DNA of 64,000 bases. Origin: JAAYYY01 sp964579295. GTDB taxonomy: Bacteria > Chloroflexota > Anaerolineae > Promineifilales > Promineifilaceae. The stretch's first letter is position 1. Each line of letters starts with the position of its first letter. A program made the position numbers and the translations under genes. Of this stretch, positions 23,993-32,784 are shown piece after piece. The stretch lies in assembly GCA_964579295.1 (NCBI GenBank), contig CAZOGK010000005.1, positions 62,001 through 126,000 of the forward strand, read 5' to 3'. The notes beneath the pieces were generated by a model. That model worked only from the letters and a program-made list of their open reading frames with translations. It searched no databases and was not told the origin of the DNA.

Positions 23993-25297
23993 TCAGGGGC
24001 CGGCCGGTTCGTCGGAAGCCGGCTCGCCGCTCCCCTGTTCGGTAGGGGAGACAGCCGTCTGCGCGCGCCAGGCGCGCAGGCGCATTTGCACAATGGCAAT
24101 CGCCGCGCGCACCCCATGCGGCATAGGGTCGCCGCGCGGCTCGGCAAACCATTCCGGGGGAAAGGGGGGCAGGTCGAATATCTTGCGCCAGGCATAGCTG
24201 CTCAGCAGCTTGAGCGAGGCGGCGACCGGCGCAGCCAGCACGGCGCCGAGGATGCCGCCCAGCGAGGCGCCGATAAAGACGGCGACAAGCACCAGAATCG
24301 GATGCAGGTCAAGCGCGTCGCCGACGATGCGCGGCACCAGCAGGTTGTTCTCCAGCTGCTGGATGAGGAACATGGCGGCCAGCACCAGCCCGGCGTGGGT
24401 CATGGGCGAGAGGCCGCCGAAGTGGGATGGCTGGAAGAGGGTGACGAGCATGGCGGCCACCGTGCCAATGACGGGACCGACGACCGGGACGAATTCCAGC
24501 AGCCCGGAGAGCAGGCCGAGGGCCAGCGCATTCTGTACGCGCAGCAGCCCCAGCGTCACGGCGACGATGGTACCGATGACCACGCCGAGAATAATCTGGC
24601 CGCGCAGGTAGGCGCTCCAGATGTTGGCGAACTCGCTCATGAGCAGCTCGGCGTCGCGGCTGTAGCCGGGCGGGCGGGCAAAGGCGCTTACATAGCCGCG
24701 CAGGCGGGGGATTTCCAGGGCCGTGTAGATGGAGATGAACCAGATAAAGAGCAGCGTCATCAGCAGGCGCACGGTAGTGCCCGCCGCCTGGCTGACGTAT
24801 TGGCCGCTGCGGGTGAGGATCGGCTCCACCAGGTTCAGGAGCTGGTTACGTACCGTGCTCCACTCCAGCGTGCTCAGGGTAAAGGTAAAGGGGCCGAAGA
24901 CGATTTCGCGCTCCGGATCGGGGAACCATTCACGCAGCAGGTTGATGGTCTGCGTCACGAGATTGGGCAGGTTATTGATGAACGCGCCGACCTGGTTAAA
25001 GAGGGCCAGCCCGAGGGCGGTGAAAACGGCAATAAGGAGGACGAGGAAGATGAGATAGACGAAGAGGGTGATGGTGCCGCGCCGCAGCGGCGTGCGCTCG
25101 TTGATGAAGCGGATGAGCGGATTGAGCAGGTAGGCGATAATCGCCGCCACCGTGAGCTGGGCGAGGAGGTCAGAGAAGCGCCAGGCGAGCGCGGTGAAGC
25201 CAAGCAGGAAGAGGAGCACGACCACCGTCTTGGTGGTACGGCTCCACTGCGGCGACTCTTCGTCGTAATGTGGCGGCGGCAGCGCTGGCTGATCCAT
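23993..25297 (-). CDS. AI-2E/PerM-family transporter
   Basis: A membrane protein of 434 residues with about eight hydrophobic segments. The family pattern is clear in VVVLLFLLGFTALAW at the N-terminus, the long periplasmic-type stretch at about 110-160, LRGQIILGVVIGTIVAVTLG and FVPVVGPVIGTVAAMLV. The family exports autoinducer-2 in a few species, but most members have unknown substrates or act as ion/H+ antiporters. The N- and C-termini are extended and hydrophilic. ATG 25297 is preferred over 25300 because a CATAAT −10 box ends 8 nt upstream. Confidence 0.85.
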   Translation of the reverse strand: MDQPALPPPHYDEESPQWSRTTKTVVVLLFLLGFTALAWRFSDLLAQLTVAAIIAYLLNPLIRFINERTPLRRGTITLFVYLIFLVLLIAVFTALGLALFNQVGAFINNLPNLVTQTINLLREWFPDPEREIVFGPFTFTLSTLEWSTVRNQLLNLVEPILTRSGQYVSQAAGTTVRLLMTLLFIWFISIYTALEIPRLRGYVSAFARPPGYSRDAELLMSEFANIWSAYLRGQIILGVVIGTIVAVTLGLLRVQNALALGLLSGLLEFVPVVGPVIGTVAAMLVTLFQPSHFGGLSPMTHAGLVLAAMFLIQQLENNLLVPRIVGDALDLHPILVLVAVFIGASLGGILGAVLAAPVAASLKLLSSYAWRKIFDLPPFPPEWFAEPRGDPMPHGVRAAIAIVQMRLRAWRAQTAVSPTEQGSGEPASDEPAGP

Positions 25298-25305
25298 CAT
25301 GCCCT

Positions 25306-25311
25306 ATTATG
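25306..25311 (-). promoter_or_regulatory. −10 box for a leaderless transporter mRNA
   Basis: On the minus strand CATAAT ends at 25306, 5-8 nt before tandem ATG codons at 25300 and 25297, with no ribosome site between. Confidence 0.4.
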
Positions 25312-25446
25312 AGGCGCGGACGGCCGCCTGGCAATGGGCTGTAAGTGAAAGTTAAGGGGAAACGGCCAGCCGGCGCAATAGCCCGGCGGCCGCCCTTCGG
25401 CTACAATTCGCGCGGCGCCAGGCCAGCAGCCAGTGGAGGAAAGAGG

Positions 25447-26043
25447 ATGGCAACGATTCGTGAGTCGCAGGCAATTAAGGGCGTGTTCATCGTGGAGCTG
25501 GCCGCCTTTACCGACGAGCGGGGCCGCTTTAGCGAGACCTTTCGCCAGGCGTGGTTCCCGCAGCGGAGCTGGCATCGGCTGCAAACCAACCGCTCGGAAT
25601 CGCACGCCGGCGTTCTGCGCGGGCTGCACTACCACTTTCACCAGGTGGACTACTGGTGTGTGATGCAGGGGCAGCTCCGTGCCGGGCTGGTCGATATTCG
25701 CCTCGACTCGCCGACGTTTCGCGCCACACAAATGGTGCCCATGGGCGGGCCAGACCAGGTGGGGCTGTTCATTCCCGTCGGCGTGGCCCACGGCTTTGCG
25801 GCGCTGACGCCGGTGGTGCTCACCTATATCGTGGACAACTATTACGACAGCAGTGACGAGTACGGCGTCGCCTGGGACGACCCGGCGCTGGCGCTGGACT
25901 GGGGGCTGGAGGAGCCGCGCCTCTCGGCGCGGGACATGGCGAATCCGCGCCTGGCGCAGGTAGCGCGGGAGCTGCTGCCAGATATGGCGCAGAGCGGCCG
26001 GTTGGGGCCGGAGGATGAGCGTAGGGCGGGCGGCACGCCATAG
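25447..26043 (+). CDS. dTDP-4-dehydrorhamnose 3,5-epimerase-like cupin
   Basis: A 198-residue RmlC-family protein. ERGRFSETFRQAWFP, QTNRSESHAGVLRGLHYHF (the His of LRGLHYH is the usual catalytic base) and FIPVGVAHGFAAL are present. The family epimerises the sugar nucleotide on the way to dTDP-rhamnose or related deoxysugars. No other rml genes are adjacent, so the substrate may differ. GGAGGAAAGAGG gives a clear ribosome site for ATG 25447. A TACAAT box lies at 25402. Confidence 0.85.
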   Translation: MATIRESQAIKGVFIVELAAFTDERGRFSETFRQAWFPQRSWHRLQTNRSESHAGVLRGLHYHFHQVDYWCVMQGQLRAGLVDIRLDSPTFRATQMVPMGGPDQVGLFIPVGVAHGFAALTPVVLTYIVDNYYDSSDEYGVAWDDPALALDWGLEEPRLSARDMANPRLAQVARELLPDMAQSGRLGPEDERRAGGTP

Positions 26044-26157
26044 CCATGAGCTGTTAGCCATTTGCACTTGAGCTAAATAGCCGTCTAGGGTGGCTGGGGC
26101 TCGGCCCGACGTTCTCGCGTTCTCGCCAGGCAGCCGGTTGCCGGGGGGCCTTGTGTC

Positions 26158-26856
26158 TCAGGTCGGCACGATGTTGGTGCGGCCTTCCCAATCCCCATAC
26201 TCTCCCAGCGCCCGGAAGCGCAGTGTGGTGAACTGGAAGTGAAAATCCTTGCGCCGGCGCTCGACCATGGCCGCCGCGTGGCGCTCTGGCTGCGGCACGG
26301 CGCTGCGGCCGCGCACCATTTCCACCATTTCTTGCTGCGATTTCCACACCGTAAAGGTCGAGACGGTGCGCGGCATCCTCATCGCCGCAATCGCCAGCGT
26401 GGCGCCCGGATGATCGCGCACCAGCTCTTCGACCGGCCTGCCCCAACGGAGGAAGCGGGGCAGTTGCGGCAGCTTCATGCGCGCCAGGGTCACCGCGACG
26501 ACAGGCGCGGCGGGGTCCTGTTCGCCCACGCTTTGCGGCAGGCCGTCGAATTCGCTCACCCATCCCCAACGGCGCAGGAAGCTGAGGCGCACGTGCCAGC
26601 CAGCCGCAAAGGCCTGGCCCAGCTCGGCATCAGCCAGGAAATCGTCAAGCGCCCCCTCGCTTTCCCACGACGCAAACATAGTCAGCCTGCGCAGCTGCAT
26701 CCGCGCCGGCGACAGAATGGGCGCGCCCAGCGTCATCAGCCACATACACTCGGCATGATGGAGCCCAGGCACGCGCTCCGCTGCCGGCGGCCGCACGAGC
26801 GCCCTGATTGCCGTGTTGACGCTGGTTCGGGCGAAATGGAAGGTGAATAGTGGCAT
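26158..26856 (-). CDS. CrtA-like (spheroidene monooxygenase family) protein
   Basis: About 232 residues. The pattern MPLFTFHFARTSVN, RVPGLHHAECMWLMTLG, LTMFASWESEGALDDFLAD and WHVRLSFLR fits the CrtA-like family, a dimeric ferredoxin-like (antibiotic-monooxygenase) fold seen in Actinobacteria as well as in carotenoid clusters. No carotenoid genes are nearby, so a carotenoid role is not supported. ATG 26856 lies at the edge of a low-complexity repeat with no ribosome site, so the start is uncertain. Confidence 0.65.
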   Translation of the reverse strand: MPLFTFHFARTSVNTAIRALVRPPAAERVPGLHHAECMWLMTLGAPILSPARMQLRRLTMFASWESEGALDDFLADAELGQAFAAGWHVRLSFLRRWGWVSEFDGLPQSVGEQDPAAPVVAVTLARMKLPQLPRFLRWGRPVEELVRDHPGATLAIAAMRMPRTVSTFTVWKSQQEMVEMVRGRSAVPQPERHAAAMVERRRKDFHFQFTTLRFRALGEYGDWEGRTNIVPT

Positions 26857-26930
26857 GTGCGAATTGCAGACTGCGAATTGCAAACTGCAAACTGCAGCTG
26901 CTTGTTGCAGTTTGCTATCTGCTATGACGG
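26857..26930. repeat. Word-like repeat GAATTGCA/GACTGC/AACTGC
   Basis: A chain of related seven- to nine-base words and their complements (TGCAGTTTGC). It fills the gap between the CrtA-like and dgkA genes and runs into the last codons of dgkA. Confidence 0.6.
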
Positions 26931-27295
26931 ATTGCTTCCCACAGCGGCGGCCCCAGGACCAGCAGGCCCACCAGCACGGCGGCCGCGGCGCCGACGAGGA
27001 CGGCGGCGGCGGCGACATCTTTGGCGACCTTGGCCAGAGGATGCGGCTCTGGCATGGTCATATCGACAATGGCTTCCAGCGACGTGTTGATGAACTCGGC
27101 CATCCAGACGAGGCCAATGGTGAGAATGAGAATGGCCCACTCCAGCCGCCCGAGGCGCAGCGCCCAGGCCAGCAGCAGTACGGCTGTGGAGATGGCCGCA
27201 TGAATCCAGCTATTGCGCTGCGTGCGCAGCACGTACCACCAGCCGGCGAAGGCGTAGCGAAAACTGTCGAGGCGGCGGCTGAGCTCGGCGCGCAC
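26915..27295 (-). CDS. dgkA: Diacylglycerol/undecaprenol kinase family protein
   Basis: About 126 residues. RLDSFRYAFAGWWYVLRTQRN, then three membrane helices, with the catalytic WMAEFINTSLEAIVDM (Glu and Asn of the ENTAIE-like motif) and AKDVAAAAVLVGA (Asp of the KDxAxxAV motif). Gram-positive members phosphorylate undecaprenol, recycling the cell-wall lipid carrier. GTG 27295, 14 nt after the ybeY stop, is the chosen start; a longer form from 27388 would overlap ybeY. The pgpH-ybeY-dgkA order is widely conserved. Confidence 0.88.
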   Translation of the reverse strand: MRAELSRRLDSFRYAFAGWWYVLRTQRNSWIHAAISTAVLLLAWALRLGRLEWAILILTIGLVWMAEFINTSLEAIVDMTMPEPHPLAKVAKDVAAAAVLVGAAAAVLVGLLVLGPPLWEAIRHSR

Positions 27296-27309
27296 GGTCG
27301 GTGGGCTCG

Positions 27310-27795
27310 TCAGGCGTCGCCGTCCGGGTAGGCCGGCGAGCGCAGGGGCAGCGCCAGCTCGGCCAAGATAGCATCCTGCAGCCGCCACATCTCCGCCTGG
27401 GCGGCGGGCGTGGCGTGGTCATGGCCGAGCAGGTGCAGCACGCCGTGGATGGTGAGCAGGGCCAGCTCGTGCAGCAGCTCGTGGCCGGCGGCGTCCGCCT
27501 GCGCCGCCGCGACCGGCACGGCAATGGCAATATCGCCCAGGTAGTCGTCCATGCCGGGCATGGCCTCGCCCGCGGCAAAGCTGAGCACGTCGGTCGCCTT
27601 GTCCTCGCCGCGAAAATCGCGGTTGAGCTGGCGGATCTGCTCGCTGCCGGTGAGCAGGATGGCAAGCGCTGGCGCGGTATCGCCGGCGCCGTGCGCCAGT
27701 GCCGCGGCGGCGGCGCGCGCCAGCGCCCGGCGCACCGTGGCCGCGGGCAGCGGCAGCTCGCTTTGTAGGTCTATGTCGATGTCCGGGGCGGTCAT
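27310..27795 (-). CDS. ybeY: YbeY endoribonuclease
   Basis: A 161-residue zinc enzyme of 16S rRNA maturation and ribosome quality control. The metal motif HGVLHLLGHDH is near residue 125. Upstream, LNRDFRGEDKATDVLSF is the conserved YbeY substrate-groove segment. It overlaps the upstream pgpH gene by 4 bp (ATGA), so it is translationally coupled. Confidence 0.95.
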   Translation of the reverse strand: MTAPDIDIDLQSELPLPAATVRRALARAAAAALAHGAGDTAPALAILLTGSEQIRQLNRDFRGEDKATDVLSFAAGEAMPGMDDYLGDIAIAVPVAAAQADAAGHELLHELALLTIHGVLHLLGHDHATPAAQAEMWRLQDAILAELALPLRSPAYPDGDA

Positions 27796-29993
27796 TGGCT
27801 CTCGCGCTGGCGCACCGGGCGCAGCAGCGGCGTGGAAATCGGTTGCTCTGCGGCCGGGGTCGGGCCGTCCGCCGCGGTCGCGGGCAGGGCGCGCGGCCGG
27901 GCTGGCTCCAGCGCTTCGTCGCCGGGGTAGCGCACCCGCAGGTGGAAGCGCCCCTTGATGGTGGTGATGAACGAGTCGCGCAGCTCGCGGATGTCGCCCA
28001 GTGTCAGGCCGGAATCGTCAAGCTGTCCGTCTTTGAGGTGGTCGTCGATAATCTTGTTGACCAGCGACTCGATAGCCTCGGCCGTATTGGGGCGCACGGC
28101 GGCCGAGGCCGCTTCGATGGAATCGGCCAGCAGCACAATGCCCGACTCGCGCGAGCGGGGGCGGGGACCTTCGTAGCGGAAGCGGCTCTCGTCTACCTTC
28201 TCTCCCTCGGCCGCTTGCTCCTGCGCCTTCTTATAGAAGACGACGACGAGGCGGTCGCCGTGGTGCTCGGCGATAAAGTCACGGATGCGGTCCGGCAACC
28301 GGTGCTTGCGCGCCAGCTCCAGCCCATCGCGCACGTGGCTGAGGATGATGCGGGCGCTGCTGTAGGGGTCCAGGGTCTCGTGCGGGTTGATGCCCTCCTG
28401 GTTCTCAGTGTAAAAGGGCGGCCGCAGCATCTTGCCCACGTCGTGGTAAAAGGCGCCCACGCGCACGAGGGTACTATTAGCGCCCACACGCTCGGCGCCC
28501 TGCTCGGCGAGGTTGGCGACCATGATGCTGTGGTGGTAGGTGCCGGGCGCGCGCCGCAGCAGCTCGCGCAGCAGCGGGTGGTCCAGCCGCGATAGCTCCT
28601 GTAGCTGCAGCGTGGTCATCATGCCAAAAAGGCCGCCGATGACGAAGAAGCCGGCCAGGGTGACGCTGGCGGAGATAATGCCGTTCAGCACGGCAAAGAG
28701 CAGCAGTTCCAGGACTTCCAGCGTCTCCACGCTCTCGCCGAGGCGGAAGACGAAGATGACGACCATGTTCGCCAGGGCCGTGACCAGACCGGCGCGGAAG
28801 AAGGCGTTGACGCGCTGGGCGTCGCGCAGGGTCAGCGCGGCAAAGAGGGGGCCGATAGCCATGAAGACGGCCAGCTCCAGCGATTCGCGGGCGATGATGC
28901 CGCTGAGGAAGGCGAGGACGATGGTCACGAAGAGGGAGAGGCGCACGTCGAAAATGACGGCAAGCAGCATTGCCAGCGCCGCCGAGGGGAAGATATAGGC
29001 GTAGTTGCCGGCGCCGGGCACCAGTAACCGCGCGCCGAGGGCGAAAACGATGATCAGGCCGGCCAGGACCGTGAGGTAGACGGGCGAGTTGTGCAGGGGG
29101 CCGCGGAAGCGGTACCAGTAGAGCACGATGAGGCTGACGGTGAGCACAACGGCAAAGAAGATGCTGCCAATGCGCCCCCAGCTAATCTCGCGCTGCAGCA
29201 GGCCCAGCTTCTCCAGCGCCTCCAGATGCTCCTCGGTCACCGTATCGCCGACGCGGATGACCGGCTGGTCGCGCACCACCGTGCGCTCGCGCGGCTCGAC
29301 GGCGGCGGCGGCTTCGGCGCGCCGCTGCGTCGTCGCCTCTTCGTCAAAGAAGCTATTGGCGACGATAAATTGCGGCGATAGCGTGGTGACCGCGCGCTCC
29401 TGGGCCTGGGTGAGCGTCAGGCTAAACTGGGTGCGCGCCGAGCGCCGCGCCTCAGCCAGCGCCGTGGTGTCGTCGCGGATCTCCTGGCGCATCACATTTT
29501 CGACAATGCGCTCGATGTCGTTGCGCACGTCGCCGAACTCGTCGCCGCTGAAGGAGAGGAGCAGGCTGGCCAGCTCCGGCTCGACCGTAATCGCCTCAAT
29601 CTCCTGCAGATAGCGCTGCCTCGTGGCCAGGTCGGTCTGGCTATCGGCGCGCACGACCTCGACGAAGTTAAAGACCGTGCGCACCTGGTTGTGCTGGGCG
29701 CGGGCAATAGCGACGTCGGCTGTGGAATAGACGTCGGCGACGCGAGCGCGCGCCTGCTCGCGCGCCTGTTCGGTGAGCACTTCGCTGTAATAGTTGATGG
29801 TGCGTGGCGCGAGTACTTCGGTCGGCGACGGCTGGCCCAGGTTCACGGCAACCTGCGTGCTGCGCACCAGGTTAAAGCTGAAGATAGCCGTGAGTGTCAG
29901 CGTGAGGACGACGGCAAAGAGCCAGAGGGGGCCTTCCTGCATGATCTGGCGCCAGCGCCGGCCGGCGCCATTGCCTGTATCGCCGTTATTCAT
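27792..29993 (-). CDS. pgpH: PgpH-type 7TM-HD cyclic di-AMP phosphodiesterase
   Basis: A 733-residue membrane protein. One N-terminal membrane helix (about 22-43) is followed by an extracytoplasmic 7TMR-HDED domain (about 50-270). A seven-helix membrane block runs from about 275 to 465. The cytosolic HD domain has GTYHHSIMVANLAEQGAERVG and GAFYHDVGKM, whose His-Asp pairs bind the metals. The family cleaves c-di-AMP to pApA. No diadenylate cyclase is in the window. It is the second gene of yqeY-pgpH-ybeY-dgkA. Confidence 0.92.
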   Translation of the reverse strand: MNNGDTGNGAGRRWRQIMQEGPLWLFAVVLTLTLTAIFSFNLVRSTQVAVNLGQPSPTEVLAPRTINYYSEVLTEQAREQARARVADVYSTADVAIARAQHNQVRTVFNFVEVVRADSQTDLATRQRYLQEIEAITVEPELASLLLSFSGDEFGDVRNDIERIVENVMRQEIRDDTTALAEARRSARTQFSLTLTQAQERAVTTLSPQFIVANSFFDEEATTQRRAEAAAAVEPRERTVVRDQPVIRVGDTVTEEHLEALEKLGLLQREISWGRIGSIFFAVVLTVSLIVLYWYRFRGPLHNSPVYLTVLAGLIIVFALGARLLVPGAGNYAYIFPSAALAMLLAVIFDVRLSLFVTIVLAFLSGIIARESLELAVFMAIGPLFAALTLRDAQRVNAFFRAGLVTALANMVVIFVFRLGESVETLEVLELLLFAVLNGIISASVTLAGFFVIGGLFGMMTTLQLQELSRLDHPLLRELLRRAPGTYHHSIMVANLAEQGAERVGANSTLVRVGAFYHDVGKMLRPPFYTENQEGINPHETLDPYSSARIILSHVRDGLELARKHRLPDRIRDFIAEHHGDRLVVVFYKKAQEQAAEGEKVDESRFRYEGPRPRSRESGIVLLADSIEAASAAVRPNTAEAIESLVNKIIDDHLKDGQLDDSGLTLGDIRELRDSFITTIKGRFHLRVRYPGDEALEPARPRALPATAADGPTPAAEQPISTPLLRPVRQRESQ

Positions 29994-30038
29994 CGGGAGA
30001 TGACTCAGGCTGCGCGTGGTGAGGGCGAGAGCGGGTCA

Positions 30039-30491
30039 TTAAGGCTGGCCGCTGAGCAGTTCGCGGACAACATCGCTGACCAGGCGGCCGTCCGCCCTGC
30101 CCTGTAAGCGGGGCATTAGCTGGCTCATCACGCGGCCCATGCTCTTCATGTCGGCGGCGCCGAGGTCGGCAATGGTTTGCACGGCCAGCGCCCGCACCTC
30201 CTCACGGCCCATCATTTGCGGCAGATAGTGTTCAATCAGGGCCAGCTCCGCCTCCTCCTGCGCGGCGAGGTCGGCGCGGCCGGCCGACTGCGCATCGGCA
30301 ATGCTCTCGCGGCGCTGTTTGGCCTGCCGCTGCAGGACGCGCAGTACGCCATCGTCGGCCAGCGCCTGGCGGCTATCCACCTCTTCCTGCTTGACGGCTG
30401 CCAGCAGCATACGCAGCAGATCCCGGCGCTGCTGGTCGCCGCCGCGCATCGCTTCTGCCATATCTGTCCTTAGCCGTTCCTTAAGCGCCAT
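30039..30491 (-). CDS. yqeY: YqeY/GatB-related protein
   Basis: A 150-residue helical protein with LKERLRTDMAEAMRGGDQ, LRMLLAAVKQEEVDSR, EEAELALIEHYLPQMM and MKSMGRVMSQLMPRLQGRADG, all family hallmarks. The domain resembles the tRNA-binding tail of GatB; its role in the cell is not settled. ATG 30491 is preferred over the TTG three bases upstream. It is the first gene of the leftward yqeY-pgpH operon and divergent from dhaR. Confidence 0.9.
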   Translation of the reverse strand: MALKERLRTDMAEAMRGGDQQRRDLLRMLLAAVKQEEVDSRQALADDGVLRVLQRQAKQRRESIADAQSAGRADLAAQEEAELALIEHYLPQMMGREEVRALAVQTIADLGAADMKSMGRVMSQLMPRLQGRADGRLVSDVVRELLSGQP

Positions 30492-30632
30492 CAAGCAAGC
30501 TCCACTGGGCCACCTGTCTGGAGGGATTGTAGCACCCTGTCCAGAGCAGTGTCAACCGGGCGCAGTCGAGGAAGGCGCGCCGCCAACGCAGTTCTTACAG
30601 GGGGCAAGCGCCTCCCACGATTCTCTCGTCTC

Positions 30633-30641
30633 TGCTATAAT
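30633..30641 (+). promoter_or_regulatory. Extended −10 promoter of dhaR
   Basis: TGCTATAAT (hexamer 30636-30641) is a perfect extended −10 box. It would give a leader of about 50 nt to the dhaR ATG at 30699. No convincing −35 is seen, as expected of extended −10 promoters. Confidence 0.6.
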
Positions 30642-30698
30642 TGTTCTGGTATCGAGCCGCAGCAGTCTCGTGCAACCAGCCCCGGGAGGGCCGCGCAG

Positions 30699-32702
30699 AT
30701 GCAACCACAGGATTTCCCGTTCCGCTTTGAGCGCGTGCAGAGTCTCTGGAGCAAGTATGTCGAGTCGGGGGAGCTCGCGCCGGCCGAGGCGGCGCTGCTG
30801 GACCCGGCCGTCTGGCAGTCGTGGCAGCGCTGCCGGCCGCGTCTTGACCCTTTTGCCCGGCCGCGCGTGAAGGGGCTGTCGCCGGCCTCGCTGGCGCCGA
30901 TGCGCCGGGCGCAGCGGGCACTGACGGCGATGGCCGCGCCGCTCATGGAAGATATGCATCAGTTTATCGAGGGGTCGGAGTGCGCCATCGTTCTGGTGAC
31001 GAGCGCCGGTTATCTGCTGGAGTGCACCGGCGACCGCGCCGCCACGTCGCGGCTGCAGGCGGCGGCGCTGGACGAGGGCAGCTACTGGAGCGAGGAGCAC
31101 GTGGGCACGAATGCGCTGGGCCTGGTACGCATCCTGGCTATGCCTGTCCAGGTGGTTGGCCCGGAGCATTATCTAAGAATCTACCACCAGTACGCGACGA
31201 CGGCGGCGCCTATTTATGACGTGCGCGGCCGCATGGAGGGGATTCTGGCCATTATCGGGCCGGCGGCCGGCGCCAATTCACACACGCTGGGCCTGGTGAT
31301 GACCGCGGCGCGCGCCCTGAGCAACCAGCTGCACGCCGACTGGTACGTGGAAGAGGCCAACCGCCACCTGAGTGAGGTGAACACGACGCTGGGCTCGGTT
31401 AGCGAAGGGGTGATTGCCTGGGACGCCCATGGGCTGATTCACCACGCCAATGCGCTGGCGGGCCAGATGCTGGGGGTACGCACCTCGGTGATTCTGGGCC
31501 GGCCGGTGGGCGAGGCGCTGGCGCTGCCGCCGCTGCTGCTGGAGGCCAGCGCCGCCGGCCAGGAGCTGCGCGATGTGGAGCTCACTTACCAGAAGAACGG
31601 CGACGCGGTCTCGTTCCTCGTCAGCCTGCGGCCGGTGCTGGAAGGCGAGCAGCTGGTGAGCACGATTGCCCTTTTCCGGCCGATGGAGCAGGTGCGCCGG
31701 CTGGTGCACGCGCAGACGAGCACGCCGGTCAAGCTGCACCTGGACGACCTGCCCAGCCAGTCGCGGGCGATGCGGGCGATGCTGCGGCAGGCGCGCATTG
31801 CCGCGCGCGGGCAGGCGCCAGTGCTGATTGGGGGCGAAGGGGGCGCGGGCAAGAATTATCTGGCGCGGGCTATCCACCACGATGGGCCGCGCGCCGACGG
31901 CCCTTTTGTCAGCGTCAACTGCCGCGCTATCCCTCACGAGCTTATGATCCGGGAGTTTCTGGGCTCGTCTGATGCGGGCGACAGCCGGCCGAGCAAGTTT
32001 GAGCTGGCGAATGGCGGCACGCTGCTGCTGGATCAGGTGGAGAACCTGTCGTTGGAGATGCAGGCAGCGCTGCTGCAGCTCATCGAGTCGGGCCACGTGG
32101 TGCGGCTGGGGAGCGTGCAGCCTATCCCGGTAGATGTTCGCATCATCGCCGCCAGCACGGCCAACCTGGAAGAGCACGTGGCCGATGGCAGCTTCAGCAG
32201 CCTCCTCTATTACCGCTTTGGCGTCTTTGCGCTGACGGTGCCGCCGCTGCGGGAGCGCCCGGAAGACATCCCGCTGCTGGCGGAGCGCTTTCTGGCGCGC
32301 ATTACGGCGGACACAGAGCGGGCTACCTGGATCAGTGACGAGGCGATGGAGGTGCTCTGTCGCTATCCCTGGCCGGGCAACGTGCGCGAGCTGGAAAGCG
32401 CGCTGGAGCGGGCGCTGACGCAGTGCCACGATGGCACGATCCGGCTGGCCGACCTGCCGGCGGCGGTGCGCGAGGGGCGCGTGCTGGCGGGGAACTGGCC
32501 GCGCCCGCAGCCGGTGCTCTCGCTGGAAGAGACGGAGCGCGAGGCGATTATCCGCGCCGGCTGGGCCTGCCAGGGTCAGGTGTCGGAGATGGCGGAGACG
32601 CTGCAGATTGGGCGGACGACGCTGTGGCGCAAGATGAAACGCTATAACCTGAAACCGGACTATTTCAAGCGGCGGGAGAAGGGCGCGGGGCGCGTTTCGT
32701 AA
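30699..32702 (+). CDS. dhaR: DhaR-like activator (GAF-PAS-AAA+-Fis HTH)
   Basis: A 667-residue regulator. GAF-like region about 60-220, PAS about 225-335 (VSEGVIAWDAHGLIHHANAL), AAA+ about 345-570 with an altered Walker A GGEGGAGKN, and a Fis-type HTH (about 610-650, EMAETLQIGRTTLWRKMKRY). The GAFTGA loop that contacts sigma54 is absent: the region reads REFLGSSDAGDSRPSKFE. E. coli DhaR also lacks it and works with sigma70. In E. coli DhaL(ADP) activates and DhaK inhibits DhaR; both partners lie downstream here, so the same switch is likely. GGGAGGG precedes the start. Confidence 0.9.
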   Translation: MQPQDFPFRFERVQSLWSKYVESGELAPAEAALLDPAVWQSWQRCRPRLDPFARPRVKGLSPASLAPMRRAQRALTAMAAPLMEDMHQFIEGSECAIVLVTSAGYLLECTGDRAATSRLQAAALDEGSYWSEEHVGTNALGLVRILAMPVQVVGPEHYLRIYHQYATTAAPIYDVRGRMEGILAIIGPAAGANSHTLGLVMTAARALSNQLHADWYVEEANRHLSEVNTTLGSVSEGVIAWDAHGLIHHANALAGQMLGVRTSVILGRPVGEALALPPLLLEASAAGQELRDVELTYQKNGDAVSFLVSLRPVLEGEQLVSTIALFRPMEQVRRLVHAQTSTPVKLHLDDLPSQSRAMRAMLRQARIAARGQAPVLIGGEGGAGKNYLARAIHHDGPRADGPFVSVNCRAIPHELMIREFLGSSDAGDSRPSKFELANGGTLLLDQVENLSLEMQAALLQLIESGHVVRLGSVQPIPVDVRIIAASTANLEEHVADGSFSSLLYYRFGVFALTVPPLRERPEDIPLLAERFLARITADTERATWISDEAMEVLCRYPWPGNVRELESALERALTQCHDGTIRLADLPAAVREGRVLAGNWPRPQPVLSLEETEREAIIRAGWACQGQVSEMAETLQIGRTTLWRKMKRYNLKPDYFKRREKGAGRVS

Positions 32703-32740
32703 TGAAACCCAGCCGCCGAAATTGCGTTTCACATTGAAAC
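32694..32740 (+). promoter_or_regulatory. Two phased GTTTC-N5-GAAAC palindromes, candidate DhaR sites
   Basis: GTTTCGTAATGAAAC (32694-32708, overlapping the dhaR stop codon) and GTTTCACATTGAAAC (32726-32740) have identical perfect 5-bp arms. Their centres are 32 bp apart, about three helix turns. They lie upstream of the putative glpF promoter, where an enhancer-type or class I activator would bind. Confidence 0.7.
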
Positions 32741-32752
32741 GAAGAGGCGGCG

Positions 32753-32784
32753 GTGGTTGAAACCACAGCCCTAATGGCTACACT
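32753..32784 (+). promoter_or_regulatory. Sigma70-like promoter of the glpF-dha operon
   Basis: TTGAAA (32757-32762), 16-nt spacer, TACACT (32779-32784). The −35 box is embedded in a perfect palindrome, GTGGTTGAAACCAC (32753-32766), a possible third regulatory site. Start of transcription is expected near 32791. Confidence 0.55.

Noticed and set aside
24086..25312. Open frame of 408 codons opposite the AI-2E-type transporter
   Set aside because: Its composition (Gly, Asp, Glu, Gln rich) is the mirror of a hydrophobic membrane protein gene, with no recognisable motif.
26158..26856. Spheroidene monooxygenase in carotenoid synthesis
   Set aside because: Only the fold family is supported, and no carotenoid gene lies in the window.
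30699..32702. Sigma54 dependence of the DhaR-like regulator
   Set aside because: The AAA+ domain lacks the GAFTGA motif, and no −24/−12 (TGGC-N8-TGC) promoter is seen before glpF.
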